NCBI RefSeq assembly: GCF_002088235.1
Contig: NZ_AQQV01000002.1
Coordinates: 372,001 to 436,000, forward strand
DNA length: 64,000 nt
Direction: 5' to 3'
Source of the DNA: Oceanococcus atlanticus
Lineage (GTDB): Bacteria; Pseudomonadota; Gammaproteobacteria; Nevskiales; Oceanococcaceae
Shown piece after piece: positions 33,075-42,055 of this stretch (position 1 is the stretch's first letter; every line of letters begins with the position of its first letter). A model generated the notes under the pieces. It searched no databases and was not told the DNA's origin. It saw nothing but the letters and a program-made list of their open reading frames with translations. Both the position numbers and the translations under genes were made by a program.

Positions 33075-34124
33075 GTGATACCCCTTAAGAAACCAGCGCT
33101 GAACTGGATTTCAATCAGTCATTTGCAGCATTTTGTAGCGCGCGGCCAAGCCGCTGGGCTGAGCATGGATGAGTGGCTGCATGAAGCCGGCTTAAGCGCC
33201 GATCAACTCAAGGACGCCAACCGCACGATTCCGGTCGACGTCCTCGAAATGCTGCTAGGCACCCTGACATCGCGCTACGACATTCCACTGGTTGGTCTGC
33301 ACATGGCAAACGACATCCAACCCGGAACACTCGGGCCATTGGGGCAGATTGCCCAGGTGTGCAGCGACTTCGGCGCAGTCATCAAAATGATCGAGCGCTT
33401 TCATGGCTTACTCAGCAACATTGGCGAACTCGAAATCGTACGCCACCCCGGACAAATCGAACTCCGCTGGGAATGCCGCGCGGGTGGGCCCGCCTTCAAA
33501 CGCCAGGCGCGTGAATATGTGCTGGGCAGCGTAGCCGTGATTATGCGCTTCCTGATGCCAGAACAACGCCCATTGATGCTCAGGGTGAACTTCGTCCATG
33601 CACGCCCCACCGATGCTGGCCATGCGCGCGGCTACTTCACCTTCTTCCGAGTGCCCGTGCATTTTGATCAGGCACATAATTCAGTCGTCGTGCCATCCGA
33701 TCTCCTCAAAGTGCGGATGCGCCACGGCAACGCCGCCATCCGCGAACTGCTAGAACAACACGCAGCAAACGCACTGCGCCAACGCCAAAACGCCACTGAT
33801 CTGAGCGAAGAAGTACGCCAACTGATTCGCGCCATGCTGGTGGACGGCCCGCCGACCAAGGAAATGGTGGCTTTGCAACTGGGCCTGAGCGGTCGCCATC
33901 TGCACCGTCAGTTGCAACAACAAGGCACCAGCTATCGCGAACTGCTTGAGCAGGTCCGCCTGCAGCTCGCAGATGACAACCTGTGCCAGCAGGCACTGAG
34001 TGTCGACGTGACCGCGCAGAAATTGGGTTTTTCTTCACGCCAGGCTTTTCTCCGCTGGTTTCGGCAAGCCACCGGACAAACGCCAAGTCAATATCGAGCA
34101 AACGCCGGAGTCGCATCCGCATGA
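33075..34124 (+). CDS. AraC-family transcriptional regulator (OruR/ArgR-like)
   Basis: This 349-residue regulator has an arabinose-binding-like N-terminal domain of the OruR type (QPGTLGPLGQIAQVCSDFG) and a C-terminal AraC DNA-binding domain ending GFSSRQAFLRWFRQATGQTPSQYR. The GTG at 33075 has AGGAGG seven bases upstream and is preferred to the earlier open frame. It is divergent from the DUF1329/DUF1302/SDR/CocE operon and is very likely its activator, and its stop overlaps the next gene as ATGA. Confidence 0.9.
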   Translation: MIPLKKPALNWISISHLQHFVARGQAAGLSMDEWLHEAGLSADQLKDANRTIPVDVLEMLLGTLTSRYDIPLVGLHMANDIQPGTLGPLGQIAQVCSDFGAVIKMIERFHGLLSNIGELEIVRHPGQIELRWECRAGGPAFKRQAREYVLGSVAVIMRFLMPEQRPLMLRVNFVHARPTDAGHARGYFTFFRVPVHFDQAHNSVVVPSDLLKVRMRHGNAAIRELLEQHAANALRQRQNATDLSEEVRQLIRAMLVDGPPTKEMVALQLGLSGRHLHRQLQQQGTSYRELLEQVRLQLADDNLCQQALSVDVTAQKLGFSSRQAFLRWFRQATGQTPSQYRANAGVASA

Positions 34125-34738
34125 CCGCACTAACCCCAGCGCAAGGCTGGATCGAAACCGCCACACCACGTCTCAGCGCACCGCCAGCGAAACAACGCGG
34201 ACTGCTTTTTCGCGGCGTCTCACGCCTATCACGCACACTTGGCCGCAACGACGTTCCAGACGTCATCAGCGTGCTGCATATCAACCCACGTCTGTTTTGG
34301 GCCTGGCTGTTCTTCGCCTCACGCATGATGCCCTATGGCCGTCTGCCGCCGCGCCAACGCGAGATGCTGATCTTGCGCACCGCATGGAACTGTCGCAGTC
34401 GTTACGAATGGGGCCAGCACGTCGAGATTGGCCTACGCGCAGGGCTGAGCGACGACGACATACTTTGTGCCAGCGGACGCATCAAAACGCGCAATCCGGT
34501 CTACGCACTGCTCATACAAGCCTGCGACGAGCTGTGCCAACAGCATGTGATCAGCGATGCAACCTGGAATGCCCTGTGTGCGCACTACAGCAAACCGCGG
34601 CTCATTGAAATCACCATGCTGGTCGGCCATTACGTCATGATCGCCGCGTTCCTCAACAGCGCCGGCCTGCGGCTAGAAGCACCGTTGGAGGAGGTGTTGA
34701 ATGCCTTGCATCAGCGCTTGGATGGTTCGCCTTGCTGA
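34121..34738 (+). CDS. carboxymuconolactone decarboxylase family protein
   Basis: This 205-residue protein has the CMD-family pattern PRQREMLILRTAWNCRSRYEWGQHVEIGLRAG, with E-x-W-x-C-x-S/R-x-Y-E-W-x-Q-H conserved around the active site of AhpD-like proteins. The classic AhpD CxxC pair is replaced by a single cysteine (C near residue 89). The reaction is unknown. It overlaps the AraC stop as ATGA and so is co-transcribed with the regulator. Confidence 0.82.
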   Translation: MTALTPAQGWIETATPRLSAPPAKQRGLLFRGVSRLSRTLGRNDVPDVISVLHINPRLFWAWLFFASRMMPYGRLPPRQREMLILRTAWNCRSRYEWGQHVEIGLRAGLSDDDILCASGRIKTRNPVYALLIQACDELCQQHVISDATWNALCAHYSKPRLIEITMLVGHYVMIAAFLNSAGLRLEAPLEEVLNALHQRLDGSPC

Positions 34739-34760
34739 TACCTGATCAAAACCTATCGCG

Positions 34761-34943
34761 CTAACGTTCGCCACCACCCTGCTCCAGCTCCCAGGCCGCC
34801 ACGGCCCGCTCGTACGCGCGCAGCGCGTCGCTGTATTGATCGAAGATGCAGTCCACGCAGCCGCTGTCACAGCAATCACCCGGCAGTGGTTTTTCGGGTG
34901 GCTGGGGGCGCGGTCTGGGCTGCACGTTCGGATCCTTGTTCAT
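34761..34943 (-). CDS. oxidoreductase-like domain small protein (PF09791)
   Basis: This 60-residue protein has the PPEKPLPGDCCDSGCVDCIFDQY pattern that defines the oxidoreductase-like N-terminal domain (Cys-rich, CCxSGCxxC), followed by an amphipathic DALRAYERAVAAWE helix. The four cysteines may bind metal or a cluster. GTGAGAT precedes the ATG. The 197 bases between it and the tolC gene hold no gene. Confidence 0.8.
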   Translation of the reverse strand: MNKDPNVQPRPRPQPPEKPLPGDCCDSGCVDCIFDQYSDALRAYERAVAAWELEQGGGER

Positions 34944-35140
34944 ATCTCACTACACCAACGACAGAATATTCTGACTTTATCTGTAGGCATTCACCGATAC
35001 ACCGACAGACCTGATCGCGGCCATTATCTCCTAAACCTCACACAGCCCGGCCCGGATTCTGCCGAGCTGCAATAAACTGCACGCGCCGAACTCAACTGGA
35101 TGAGATTGCTGCGCATGCCTCAAACCTCTGATTGCCGATC

Positions 35141-36481
35141 ATGCTGATTCGATCGACGCACCTGTTTGCCCTGCCCCTGGTGCTGTGGGCCGGCCTCGCC
35201 TGTGCCAACCCGCCGGCGGGCCTGATTCAGGTTTTTGCCGCCGCCCTGGCGCATAACCCAGATCGCCAAGTGATGCTGGCCAACAGCACGGTACGCGATC
35301 ATCAGCGTCGCGCAGCGCTGGGCGATCTGATGCCGGACATCAGCCTGAACGGCAGCTACGACTACCGCGACGAGGACATTGAAGGCGATTTTTACGCGCT
35401 CAATGACGTCGATTTTTCCGACGATTACGATCGCAACATGTTCGCCATTCAGCTGTCGCAGCCGCTTTACGAGCCGGCGCTGCTGGCCTCGCTGGACATG
35501 GCCACGCTGAATGTCGAGCGGGCGCGTCTTGAGCTAACCCATTTCGATGACGAACTGGTGCTGTCCGTGGCCCAGGCCTATTTCGGTGTGCTCGCCGGCG
35601 AGGATGCGGTGCGTCTGCGCGAGGCCGAAATCGCCAAGCTGACCCAGCAGCTGGATCAGGTGCGCGGTCTGGCCGAAGCCGGCCTGCAGCTGGAGGCCGA
35701 AGTGATGTCGGCCGAGGCCAGTCTGGCCATTGCCGAAGCCGGCTTGATCCGCGATCAAGGCCTGCTCGAAGCGGCCTTTGCCAAGCTCGATGCGGTGACC
35801 GGCCAGCGCTTTCGTGATCTGCGCAAGCTGCCGTCCGGCATGGTCATCAGCGAACCGGACCCGCCCACGATCGAACCATGGGTTGAACATGCGCGCAGCC
35901 AGAACCTGAGTGTTGTGCTGGCCCAGATTGATACCCAGCTGAGCCAGCTCGGGGCCAAGCGCGTACGCGGCACGCAGATGCCCAGCGTACGTCTGCTCGG
36001 CGGCGTGCACCGCCTGGATACAGATGGCGGCGCAGCCGGCGAGCGCACCGAACACGAAGCCCGCATCGGTGTGAACGTCAGCTGGTCACTGCCCAGCCTG
36101 GCCAGTCAGGGGCGCCTGGCCGCAGCCCGCGCCGATGAAGACCGCGCCAACGCGGCCTTGCTCAGCGCCCGAGCCGAGGCCGAGCATCAGGTCAAGCTGG
36201 CTTTCACCACCCTGCGCGCCGCCTACGCACAGGTTCCGGCCTACCAGAAAGCGGTCAAGGCGGCACGTGCTGCCGAACAAGCCATGGATGCGGGCTACCG
36301 CGCCGGCACACGGACCAACGACGACACGCTCAGTGCGATTGCCGCACGCTACGATGCCGAGCGCCGCTTCTCCAGCACGCGTTACGAGTACATGCTCGCC
36401 TCGCTGCGCCTGAGCGCGGCGGCAGGATTGCTCAGCAACGCCGCATTGGCGCCGTTTGATCGCCTGCTGAACAGCCGGTAA
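35141..36481 (+). CDS. TolC-family outer-membrane efflux protein
   Basis: This 446-residue protein has a signal peptide (LFALPLVLWAGLACA-N) and two long coiled-coil/helical repeats of the TolC type: LSVAQAYFGVLAGEDAVRLREAEIAKL and VKLAFTTLRAAYAQVPAYQKAV. It forms the outer-membrane duct of tripartite pumps. The ATG at 35141 is preferred to TTG 35132. The next gene starts 12 bases after the stop and encodes the matching HlyD adaptor, so this duct is dedicated to the cluster's unusual inner-membrane partner. Confidence 0.9.
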   Translation: MLIRSTHLFALPLVLWAGLACANPPAGLIQVFAAALAHNPDRQVMLANSTVRDHQRRAALGDLMPDISLNGSYDYRDEDIEGDFYALNDVDFSDDYDRNMFAIQLSQPLYEPALLASLDMATLNVERARLELTHFDDELVLSVAQAYFGVLAGEDAVRLREAEIAKLTQQLDQVRGLAEAGLQLEAEVMSAEASLAIAEAGLIRDQGLLEAAFAKLDAVTGQRFRDLRKLPSGMVISEPDPPTIEPWVEHARSQNLSVVLAQIDTQLSQLGAKRVRGTQMPSVRLLGGVHRLDTDGGAAGERTEHEARIGVNVSWSLPSLASQGRLAAARADEDRANAALLSARAEAEHQVKLAFTTLRAAYAQVPAYQKAVKAARAAEQAMDAGYRAGTRTNDDTLSAIAARYDAERRFSSTRYEYMLASLRLSAAAGLLSNAALAPFDRLLNSR

Positions 36482-36493
36482 GGCGCGCACGAC

Positions 36494-38818
36494 GTGTTTC
36501 AATCCGAGTTCGTGCTGTGCACTGCGCAAAGTGATGGGCGGCAGCATGGCCAGCAACTGCTCAGCGCAGGTGAAGCGCGCATTCGTGTGTCGACCGAGGA
36601 CTGGGAAATTCTCCAGCTGTTCGACGGCACGCGCAGCATTGGCGAGGTCTGGCAACACGTCACCACGCAGCTGAAGCGACGCGTCAGCCGCGAGCATCTC
36701 AATCACTGGATCAGCGAACTGGGCTCGCGCGGGGTGCTCAAGGCCGGACGCCGTGAACCGATTCCGCCGCCCCGTCAGCGCGATGGCGGCTCGCTGCGAC
36801 GCCCACCGATCAATGCGCGCGACTGGCCTTCCGATCTGGCCTACCCGCCGGCGTCGGTGCCCGGCTCGCTGGCGCAGCCGGGCGTGATGCCGTCCTTGCA
36901 TGACATGTCGGCTGCCCCGACCCGCGGCATGGCCCTACCGGCGCCGCTGCTGCACCTGCTGATTGCCTTTGGCCGGGTGCTGGTGTGGCCGCTGCGCAAC
37001 CGCTGGACACTCGCAGTGCTGGCGCTGATCACCACGGCCACAATTTGCTTTGCCTTTTCGCACCGCTATGACTGGCTCGGCCACAGCATCCTGACCGAGG
37101 CGCCGTGGCGCATCGTGCTGTCGATCACCCTGGCGGTGGGCATTCTCAATGTCGCCACCATGGCCGCGCGGGCGGGCGCCATCTACCGCTACGGCGGCAC
37201 CCAGCCCAGCGTTCATGTCATCGTCGACAAAATGCTGCCGATACCGCGTCTGGCCGTGCACGGCGAGCGGCTAGTCGGACATTTGCAGCGCAGCCAGCGG
37301 CTGCGCGTGACCGCGGCCACGCCGGTCGGTTTGCTGGTGCTGCAAGCCCTGGCCGTGCTCGTGTGGGGTCTCAGCGCGAGCACTGCGCCGGTGCTCGCCA
37401 GCATGGCCACGGTGGTGACGACAGCGGCAACGATCTCGCTGCTTCTGCGCCTCAATCCGCTGATCACCCAGGACGGCTACTACCTGCTGTGTAACTACCT
37501 GGGCGTACTCGACCTGAAATATCAATCGCTGGGCGCCATCATCGGTGCGCGGCGTCCGTGGAACACCCAGAATCGCCCCCTGCCATTGCGCTGGCTGGCG
37601 GTTTACGGGGTCATTTCCATGGTCTTCTCATTCGGTTTACTCGCGGTCATCCTGTGGTTGATCGGGAGCTTTTTGGAAGCGCGCCATCAAGGCGCCGGCA
37701 TTGCAGTCACGCTGGGGGCGTTCGGCTACTTTATGGTCAAGCAATATTCAAATCTTTCTCTCGACAGCAACACCATCGACAAGCCGCCACGCAAGATCTG
37801 GCGCCCCAGTCGAGGCCAGTGGATCGTTGCCGCGATCCTGCTGGTGGTGGCCTTGCTGCCCTATCCCTATTCACCCAGTGGCGAGGTCGAGGTTTTGCCC
37901 AAAGCACGGGCGGATGTCCGCGCGCTGACCGCCGGCGACATCCGCAGCGTGCTGGTCAGCGAAGGCGAGATGGTCGAGGCCGGGCAGACCATCGTGCGCC
38001 TGGACGACACCCTGGCTCGGGCGAGGGTCGATGCGGCGCGCGCCCAGCTGGCCAGTCTGGAATCGGAGCTTGCCCTGCTGCTGCGCGGCGCCAAGAACGA
38101 GGAAATCGAACTGGCCAAGCAACGCGTGGAAACCGCCGATGCCGCGCTCAAGCTGGCCAAGTCGCGCCTCAAGCGGGTTGAGCGTGCCTACCGTAGCGGC
38201 GGTGTCACCGCCCAGGAGTATGAACAGGCTGCCGGTTCTGCCGACGTGGCCCAGCAGGAATACCTGGAAGCGCGCCGCGGCCTGGAGCTGGTCGAAAGCC
38301 CGGCCGAGGATGAGCGCGTAGACAGTCTCAAGTCCAATATCGCTCAGGCCCAGGCCGAACTCGCCGCCGCCGAAAACGAACTCGACATGACCGAAGTGCG
38401 TGCCACCATTGATGGTCGCGTGGTCTCCTCCAGCCTGATCTTTGCCCGCGGTGATTACCTCGATCGCGGCGACGAAGTGGCCATCATCGAAGACACCGAA
38501 GGCTTGCTGGCCCGGGTCTACCTGCCGGAATCTTCGGTTGGCGTGATCGGCGCCGGCGCTGCGGTTAAAGCCAAACTGTGGGCCTACCCCGGGGCCAGCT
38601 TCAGCGGCGAGGTGACCGACATCGCCCCCAATGCGGAACAGGGCGAATACGGTCGCATCGTACGCATCCAGGTCGCGCTGGATGAAAGCGATGACCGCCT
38701 CAAGCCCGGACTCACCGGCAACGCCAAGATCCGTGCCGGCTGGCAACCGGTGTTCATCGTGTTCTCGCGCGCACTGGTCCGTTTCGTGATGGTGGAAATC
38801 TGGTCGTGGATTCCGTAA
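36494..38818 (+). CDS. PqqD-like / inactive M50-like / HlyD fusion membrane protein
   Basis: This 774-residue protein joins three modules. Residues 25-85 (IRVSTEDWEILQLFDGTRS) look like a PqqD-type winged helix that recognises peptides. Residues 150-457 form about six membrane helices with the M50 (site-2 protease) late motif NPLITQDGYYL (321-331), but the HExxH expected near 218-225 reads LNVATMAAR, so the protease is almost surely dead. Residues 465-774 are an HlyD/biotin-lipoyl adaptor with a long coiled coil. It probably forms the inner-membrane part of an exporter with TolC, without a visible ABC or RND pump. GTG start, weak ribosome site. Confidence 0.86.
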   Translation: MFQSEFVLCTAQSDGRQHGQQLLSAGEARIRVSTEDWEILQLFDGTRSIGEVWQHVTTQLKRRVSREHLNHWISELGSRGVLKAGRREPIPPPRQRDGGSLRRPPINARDWPSDLAYPPASVPGSLAQPGVMPSLHDMSAAPTRGMALPAPLLHLLIAFGRVLVWPLRNRWTLAVLALITTATICFAFSHRYDWLGHSILTEAPWRIVLSITLAVGILNVATMAARAGAIYRYGGTQPSVHVIVDKMLPIPRLAVHGERLVGHLQRSQRLRVTAATPVGLLVLQALAVLVWGLSASTAPVLASMATVVTTAATISLLLRLNPLITQDGYYLLCNYLGVLDLKYQSLGAIIGARRPWNTQNRPLPLRWLAVYGVISMVFSFGLLAVILWLIGSFLEARHQGAGIAVTLGAFGYFMVKQYSNLSLDSNTIDKPPRKIWRPSRGQWIVAAILLVVALLPYPYSPSGEVEVLPKARADVRALTAGDIRSVLVSEGEMVEAGQTIVRLDDTLARARVDAARAQLASLESELALLLRGAKNEEIELAKQRVETADAALKLAKSRLKRVERAYRSGGVTAQEYEQAAGSADVAQQEYLEARRGLELVESPAEDERVDSLKSNIAQAQAELAAAENELDMTEVRATIDGRVVSSSLIFARGDYLDRGDEVAIIEDTEGLLARVYLPESSVGVIGAGAAVKAKLWAYPGASFSGEVTDIAPNAEQGEYGRIVRIQVALDESDDRLKPGLTGNAKIRAGWQPVFIVFSRALVRFVMVEIWSWIP

Positions 38819-40287
38819 CCAGCGCGCCCAAGCTTGGGCAGCCGCTGGGCGAAGCCGACTTCGACCTGACCTGCCTCAACGGTTTTGGCGACGGTCTGAA
38901 CAGCTACGCGCACAGCGCGGCCTGGTTCAATGACAAGCTGTATGTCGGCACCACCCGCGGCAATCTGGCCGGCCTGCGCCTGGCGGGCCGGCGCAAAGGC
39001 ATACAGCCCTGGCCAATCGAATGTCCGGCCGACATCTATGACCTTGATCGCCGCGCCCAGATCTGGGAATACACGGTGGAAACCGACACCTGGCAAATGG
39101 TGTTTCGCTCACCCACCGTGCACGGCAGTAACGGACGCGATGATGTGCCCAGCTACATCGGCCTGCGCGGCATGGCGGTCATTCAGACCGAGAACGATCC
39201 ACATCCTTGTCTGTACGTCTCGGCCTGGTCACCACACACCGCTCATTCACCCGACATCCTGCGCAGCGAAGACGGCCGCCATTTCGCCCCGATCGCCCGC
39301 CCGCCATTCGGTCCGGCCGTGCGCACCTGCCGCACGCTCAAGCAGTTCAGCGGCCGGGTACACTTGAGCCCGACCGGTTCGGGCACCGCCAAAGGCTTCA
39401 CCCAGGACCTCAGCTCCGAGGCCATCATCTACGCCAACCATGATCTGACCAGCAACGACTGGCAGGCGGCCAGTCCGGAAGGCTTCGGCAATCTGGACAA
39501 CGCCACAGTGTTTGAAATGGCCAAGTTCGACGGCCATCTCTACGGCGGCACGGTCAACCCCAGTGCCGGCAGCGAATTGTGGAAAACCCGTGGGGGCGAC
39601 AGCCTGCCCTACACCTGGGAGAAGGTCTACGATCGCGGCGCCGGTCGCGGCCAGCTCAACGAAGCCACCACGGCCCTGTGTGAGTTCAACGGTGCTCTGT
39701 ACGCCGGCTGCGGCATCATCAATGGCGGTTATCACTACGCCGCCGGCATCGGCCCGGCCTCGGCCGAGCTGATCCGCGTGTGGCCCGACAACAGCTGGGA
39801 TCTGATCGTCGGTGAGCCACGCATGACCGACCAGGGCCCCAAATATCCGTTGTCCGGCATCGGCCCCGGCTTCGACAGCATCTTCAACGGCTACATCTGG
39901 CGCATGTGCGTACACGATGGCTGGCTCTACGTGGGCACCTTCTCGTGGGCCAATCTGCTGCCCTACATCCTGATTCCGAGCTGGCCACCCGATGTACAAA
40001 CCCTGATCGAGCATTGGGGCGAGGATGCACTGGTGCAGAACCATGGCGGCGCCGAGATCTGGCGCTCGGCTGATGGCATCAATTTCGAGCCGGTCACACG
40101 CAACGGCTTCGGCAACCATTTCAACTGGGGTTTTCGCAATCTGGTTTCGACCCCACACGGCCTGTTTATCACCACGGCCAACCCGTTCGGCCCCAAAGTC
40201 GCGGTCAAACGCCACGGCGAATGGGTCTATGAACCCAATCCGCGCGGCGGCTGCGAAGTGTGGCTGGGGCGCAAGCAAAACGCATGA
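38806..40287 (+). CDS. beta-propeller-like protein of unknown function
   Basis: This 493-residue protein has repeated LYVGT or LYGGT-type strands followed by 'G.E.W' units, for example LYVGTTRGNLAGL, LYGGTVNPSAGSELWKT, LYVGTFSWANLL and AEIWRSADGINFEPV, consistent with a multi-bladed propeller. It has no signal peptide, so it should be cytosolic unless exported by another route. It starts at GTG inside the end of the fusion gene (13-base overlap). The family is a set of uncharacterised proteins that often stand alone in other genomes; I cannot assign a function. Confidence 0.75.
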   Translation: MDSVTSAPKLGQPLGEADFDLTCLNGFGDGLNSYAHSAAWFNDKLYVGTTRGNLAGLRLAGRRKGIQPWPIECPADIYDLDRRAQIWEYTVETDTWQMVFRSPTVHGSNGRDDVPSYIGLRGMAVIQTENDPHPCLYVSAWSPHTAHSPDILRSEDGRHFAPIARPPFGPAVRTCRTLKQFSGRVHLSPTGSGTAKGFTQDLSSEAIIYANHDLTSNDWQAASPEGFGNLDNATVFEMAKFDGHLYGGTVNPSAGSELWKTRGGDSLPYTWEKVYDRGAGRGQLNEATTALCEFNGALYAGCGIINGGYHYAAGIGPASAELIRVWPDNSWDLIVGEPRMTDQGPKYPLSGIGPGFDSIFNGYIWRMCVHDGWLYVGTFSWANLLPYILIPSWPPDVQTLIEHWGEDALVQNHGGAEIWRSADGINFEPVTRNGFGNHFNWGFRNLVSTPHGLFITTANPFGPKVAVKRHGEWVYEPNPRGGCEVWLGRKQNA

Positions 40288-41201
40288 ACGAAACGTCCCC
40301 GATCTGGTTGCTGGGCGCCCCTTTCAGCGGCAGCGCCTGGGTGGCCGGCTGTCTGCATCAGCATCCCCAGCTCTACGCCCTGCCTCAGCTTGATCTGCTG
40401 CTGGCCGACACCATAGGCGACGCCCTCAAGGTCTTCGAGCTGGGTCAGGGCACCCACGGCCAGGGCTTGCGTCGCGCGGTCGCCTGGTTGATGTATCAGC
40501 GTCAGGATGATCAGGGGATTCGGCTGGCCAATGCATGGCTGGCCGAGCGCGCAGAGTGGAGCTGCAAACAGCTCATCGAGCTGTTTGCCCAGACCGTCGC
40601 GCCCCGCCGACTCGTCATCCCCGACGATGATGCCGCACTGAGGCCGGTCGCCTACCTGCGTATCCAGGCCATCAGCCCGCAACCGCAGATCCTGCATCTG
40701 ACCCGCCATCCCTGGAGTCAGGGTGTGCTGTTGCATCAGTGGTCACGCGAGCACGTGTTCATACCGCTGGATTACAAGGACCACAGTTTCATTCCGCCAC
40801 AGGTGGAACCGCAGCTGCCGTGGTTCGCCGCCAATCAGAACCTGTTGAACTGGCGCGCCCAGTGGCCGGCCGCTCAATCCGCCCAGCTGCGCAGTGAAGA
40901 CTTCGAAAGCAATAACCACGAGGCTGCGGCGCGGCTGTGCCAGTGGCTCGATATTCAGGATGATCCTGCAGTGCTTGAGGCCATGCGTGATCCGCGCGAC
41001 TGGGTGTTTGCCCAGCCGGGCCCGACGCTGGCGCCAGCCGGTCTTGATGCCGAAGCCCAGGCGCGCTTTTCAGACCGCACGCTGGCCCTGGCAGAACAAC
41101 AACGGCTGGACACTGCGCTGCCATGGCGCGCCGACGGCCAGGGCTTTGCTGACGCCACCCTGGCCTTGGCCGAGGCGCTGGGTTACGCGCAGCGCGTGTG
41201 A
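40284..41201 (+). CDS. sulfotransferase family protein (PAPS-dependent)
   Basis: This 305-residue protein has the 5'-phosphosulfate-binding loop LLGAPFSGSAWVAGCLHQHP (near residues 9-28), close to the usual PRSGTTW, and a 3'-phosphate-binding LHLTRHPWS segment, as in sulfotransferases that use PAPS. The rest is the usual three-layer sandwich with the RSEDFE motif. The acceptor is unknown; the position after the TolC/HlyD/propeller genes suggests it sulfates the exported product. It overlaps the previous stop as ATGA and the convergent acyltransferase by 19 bases. Confidence 0.82.
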   Translation: MNETSPIWLLGAPFSGSAWVAGCLHQHPQLYALPQLDLLLADTIGDALKVFELGQGTHGQGLRRAVAWLMYQRQDDQGIRLANAWLAERAEWSCKQLIELFAQTVAPRRLVIPDDDAALRPVAYLRIQAISPQPQILHLTRHPWSQGVLLHQWSREHVFIPLDYKDHSFIPPQVEPQLPWFAANQNLLNWRAQWPAAQSAQLRSEDFESNNHEAAARLCQWLDIQDDPAVLEAMRDPRDWVFAQPGPTLAPAGLDAEAQARFSDRTLALAEQQRLDTALPWRADGQGFADATLALAEALGYAQRV

Positions 41202-42004
41202 GGCATACGGCGGGTGTGATAAAGCGGCCGCTCCAGCCGGCGGATATCGTAGCCACCCGCGCGAGCACGCAATTCGAAGGTGTCCGGCACCAACGGTTCC
41301 AGGGCACCGCTGGCCAGACAGTCCTCAAGGAATTCCAGGGTCGGCTCGACCTCTGAAAAATCGACCTGATCACGCCATGGCGCCAGATCGTAGTTCCACC
41401 ATTGCAGCGCCAGCAGACGCTCCACGATGGCATCACTGAAACGCTGGCGCACGACCTTGGCCGGCGAGCCGACAACAATGGCAAACGGCGGGACATCACG
41501 GGTCACGATACTGCCCGCTCCAACCACTGCACCGTCACCGATGGTGACGCCACGCTTGATGAAAGCGCCAGCGCCGATATAGGCCTCATGCCCGACCACC
41601 GTGTCATTGACCTGCTGTGAGGCCCACGATTCGCCGGCGTCTGCGGTCGGTGCCAGGCGCGCGAAATCATCGAGCTCATACATCACCGGCACTTCATCGG
41701 GTCGGGTAAAGGCAAACGGGTGGCTGCTGAACCAGTCCATCGGATGTTCCGGGGGACCAATGATCGACGACTCGCCGATCTGCGAATACCGGCCCAGACG
41801 GGTGCGGTATACGCTGGTTTTGCCAGCCGCGTTGAAAAAGGTAAAAGCGCCGATCGAGCAATTTTTCAGGCGATGGGCGAAAACCCAGCCTGGCCGCTCA
41901 AAGCGCAAGGTACCCGCCAGTGCTGACGGATCGCGCACGATCAGACCGTGATCATGCAAGGATTGCGCATTGACCGAGCGAAGCCCTGCGGGCAGCGCGG
42001 TCAT
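41183..42004 (-). CDS. hexapeptide-repeat (left-handed beta-helix) acyltransferase, XAT/CatB-like
   Basis: This 273-residue protein has a left-handed beta-helix with hexapeptide turns: IGAFTFF, IGESSIIG, VGHEAYIGAGAFIKRGVTIGDGAVVGAGSIVTRDVPPFAIVVGSPAKVV. The VTRDVPPFAIVVGSPAK segment is characteristic of the xenobiotic acyltransferase and NodL/LacA group. It transfers an acyl group from acyl-CoA to a sugar, hydroxyl or amine. The C-terminus has an extra tail of about 50 residues. The ATG at 42004 follows GGGAG. Its 3' end overlaps the sulfotransferase gene by 19 bases. Confidence 0.86.
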   Translation of the reverse strand: MTALPAGLRSVNAQSLHDHGLIVRDPSALAGTLRFERPGWVFAHRLKNCSIGAFTFFNAAGKTSVYRTRLGRYSQIGESSIIGPPEHPMDWFSSHPFAFTRPDEVPVMYELDDFARLAPTADAGESWASQQVNDTVVGHEAYIGAGAFIKRGVTIGDGAVVGAGSIVTRDVPPFAIVVGSPAKVVRQRFSDAIVERLLALQWWNYDLAPWRDQVDFSEVEPTLEFLEDCLASGALEPLVPDTFELRARAGGYDIRRLERPLYHTRRMPHTRCA

Positions 42005-42055
42005 GATCGCGCTCCCGCGCACACACCCGCAGGGGAAACCACACTGGGTTCCGAT

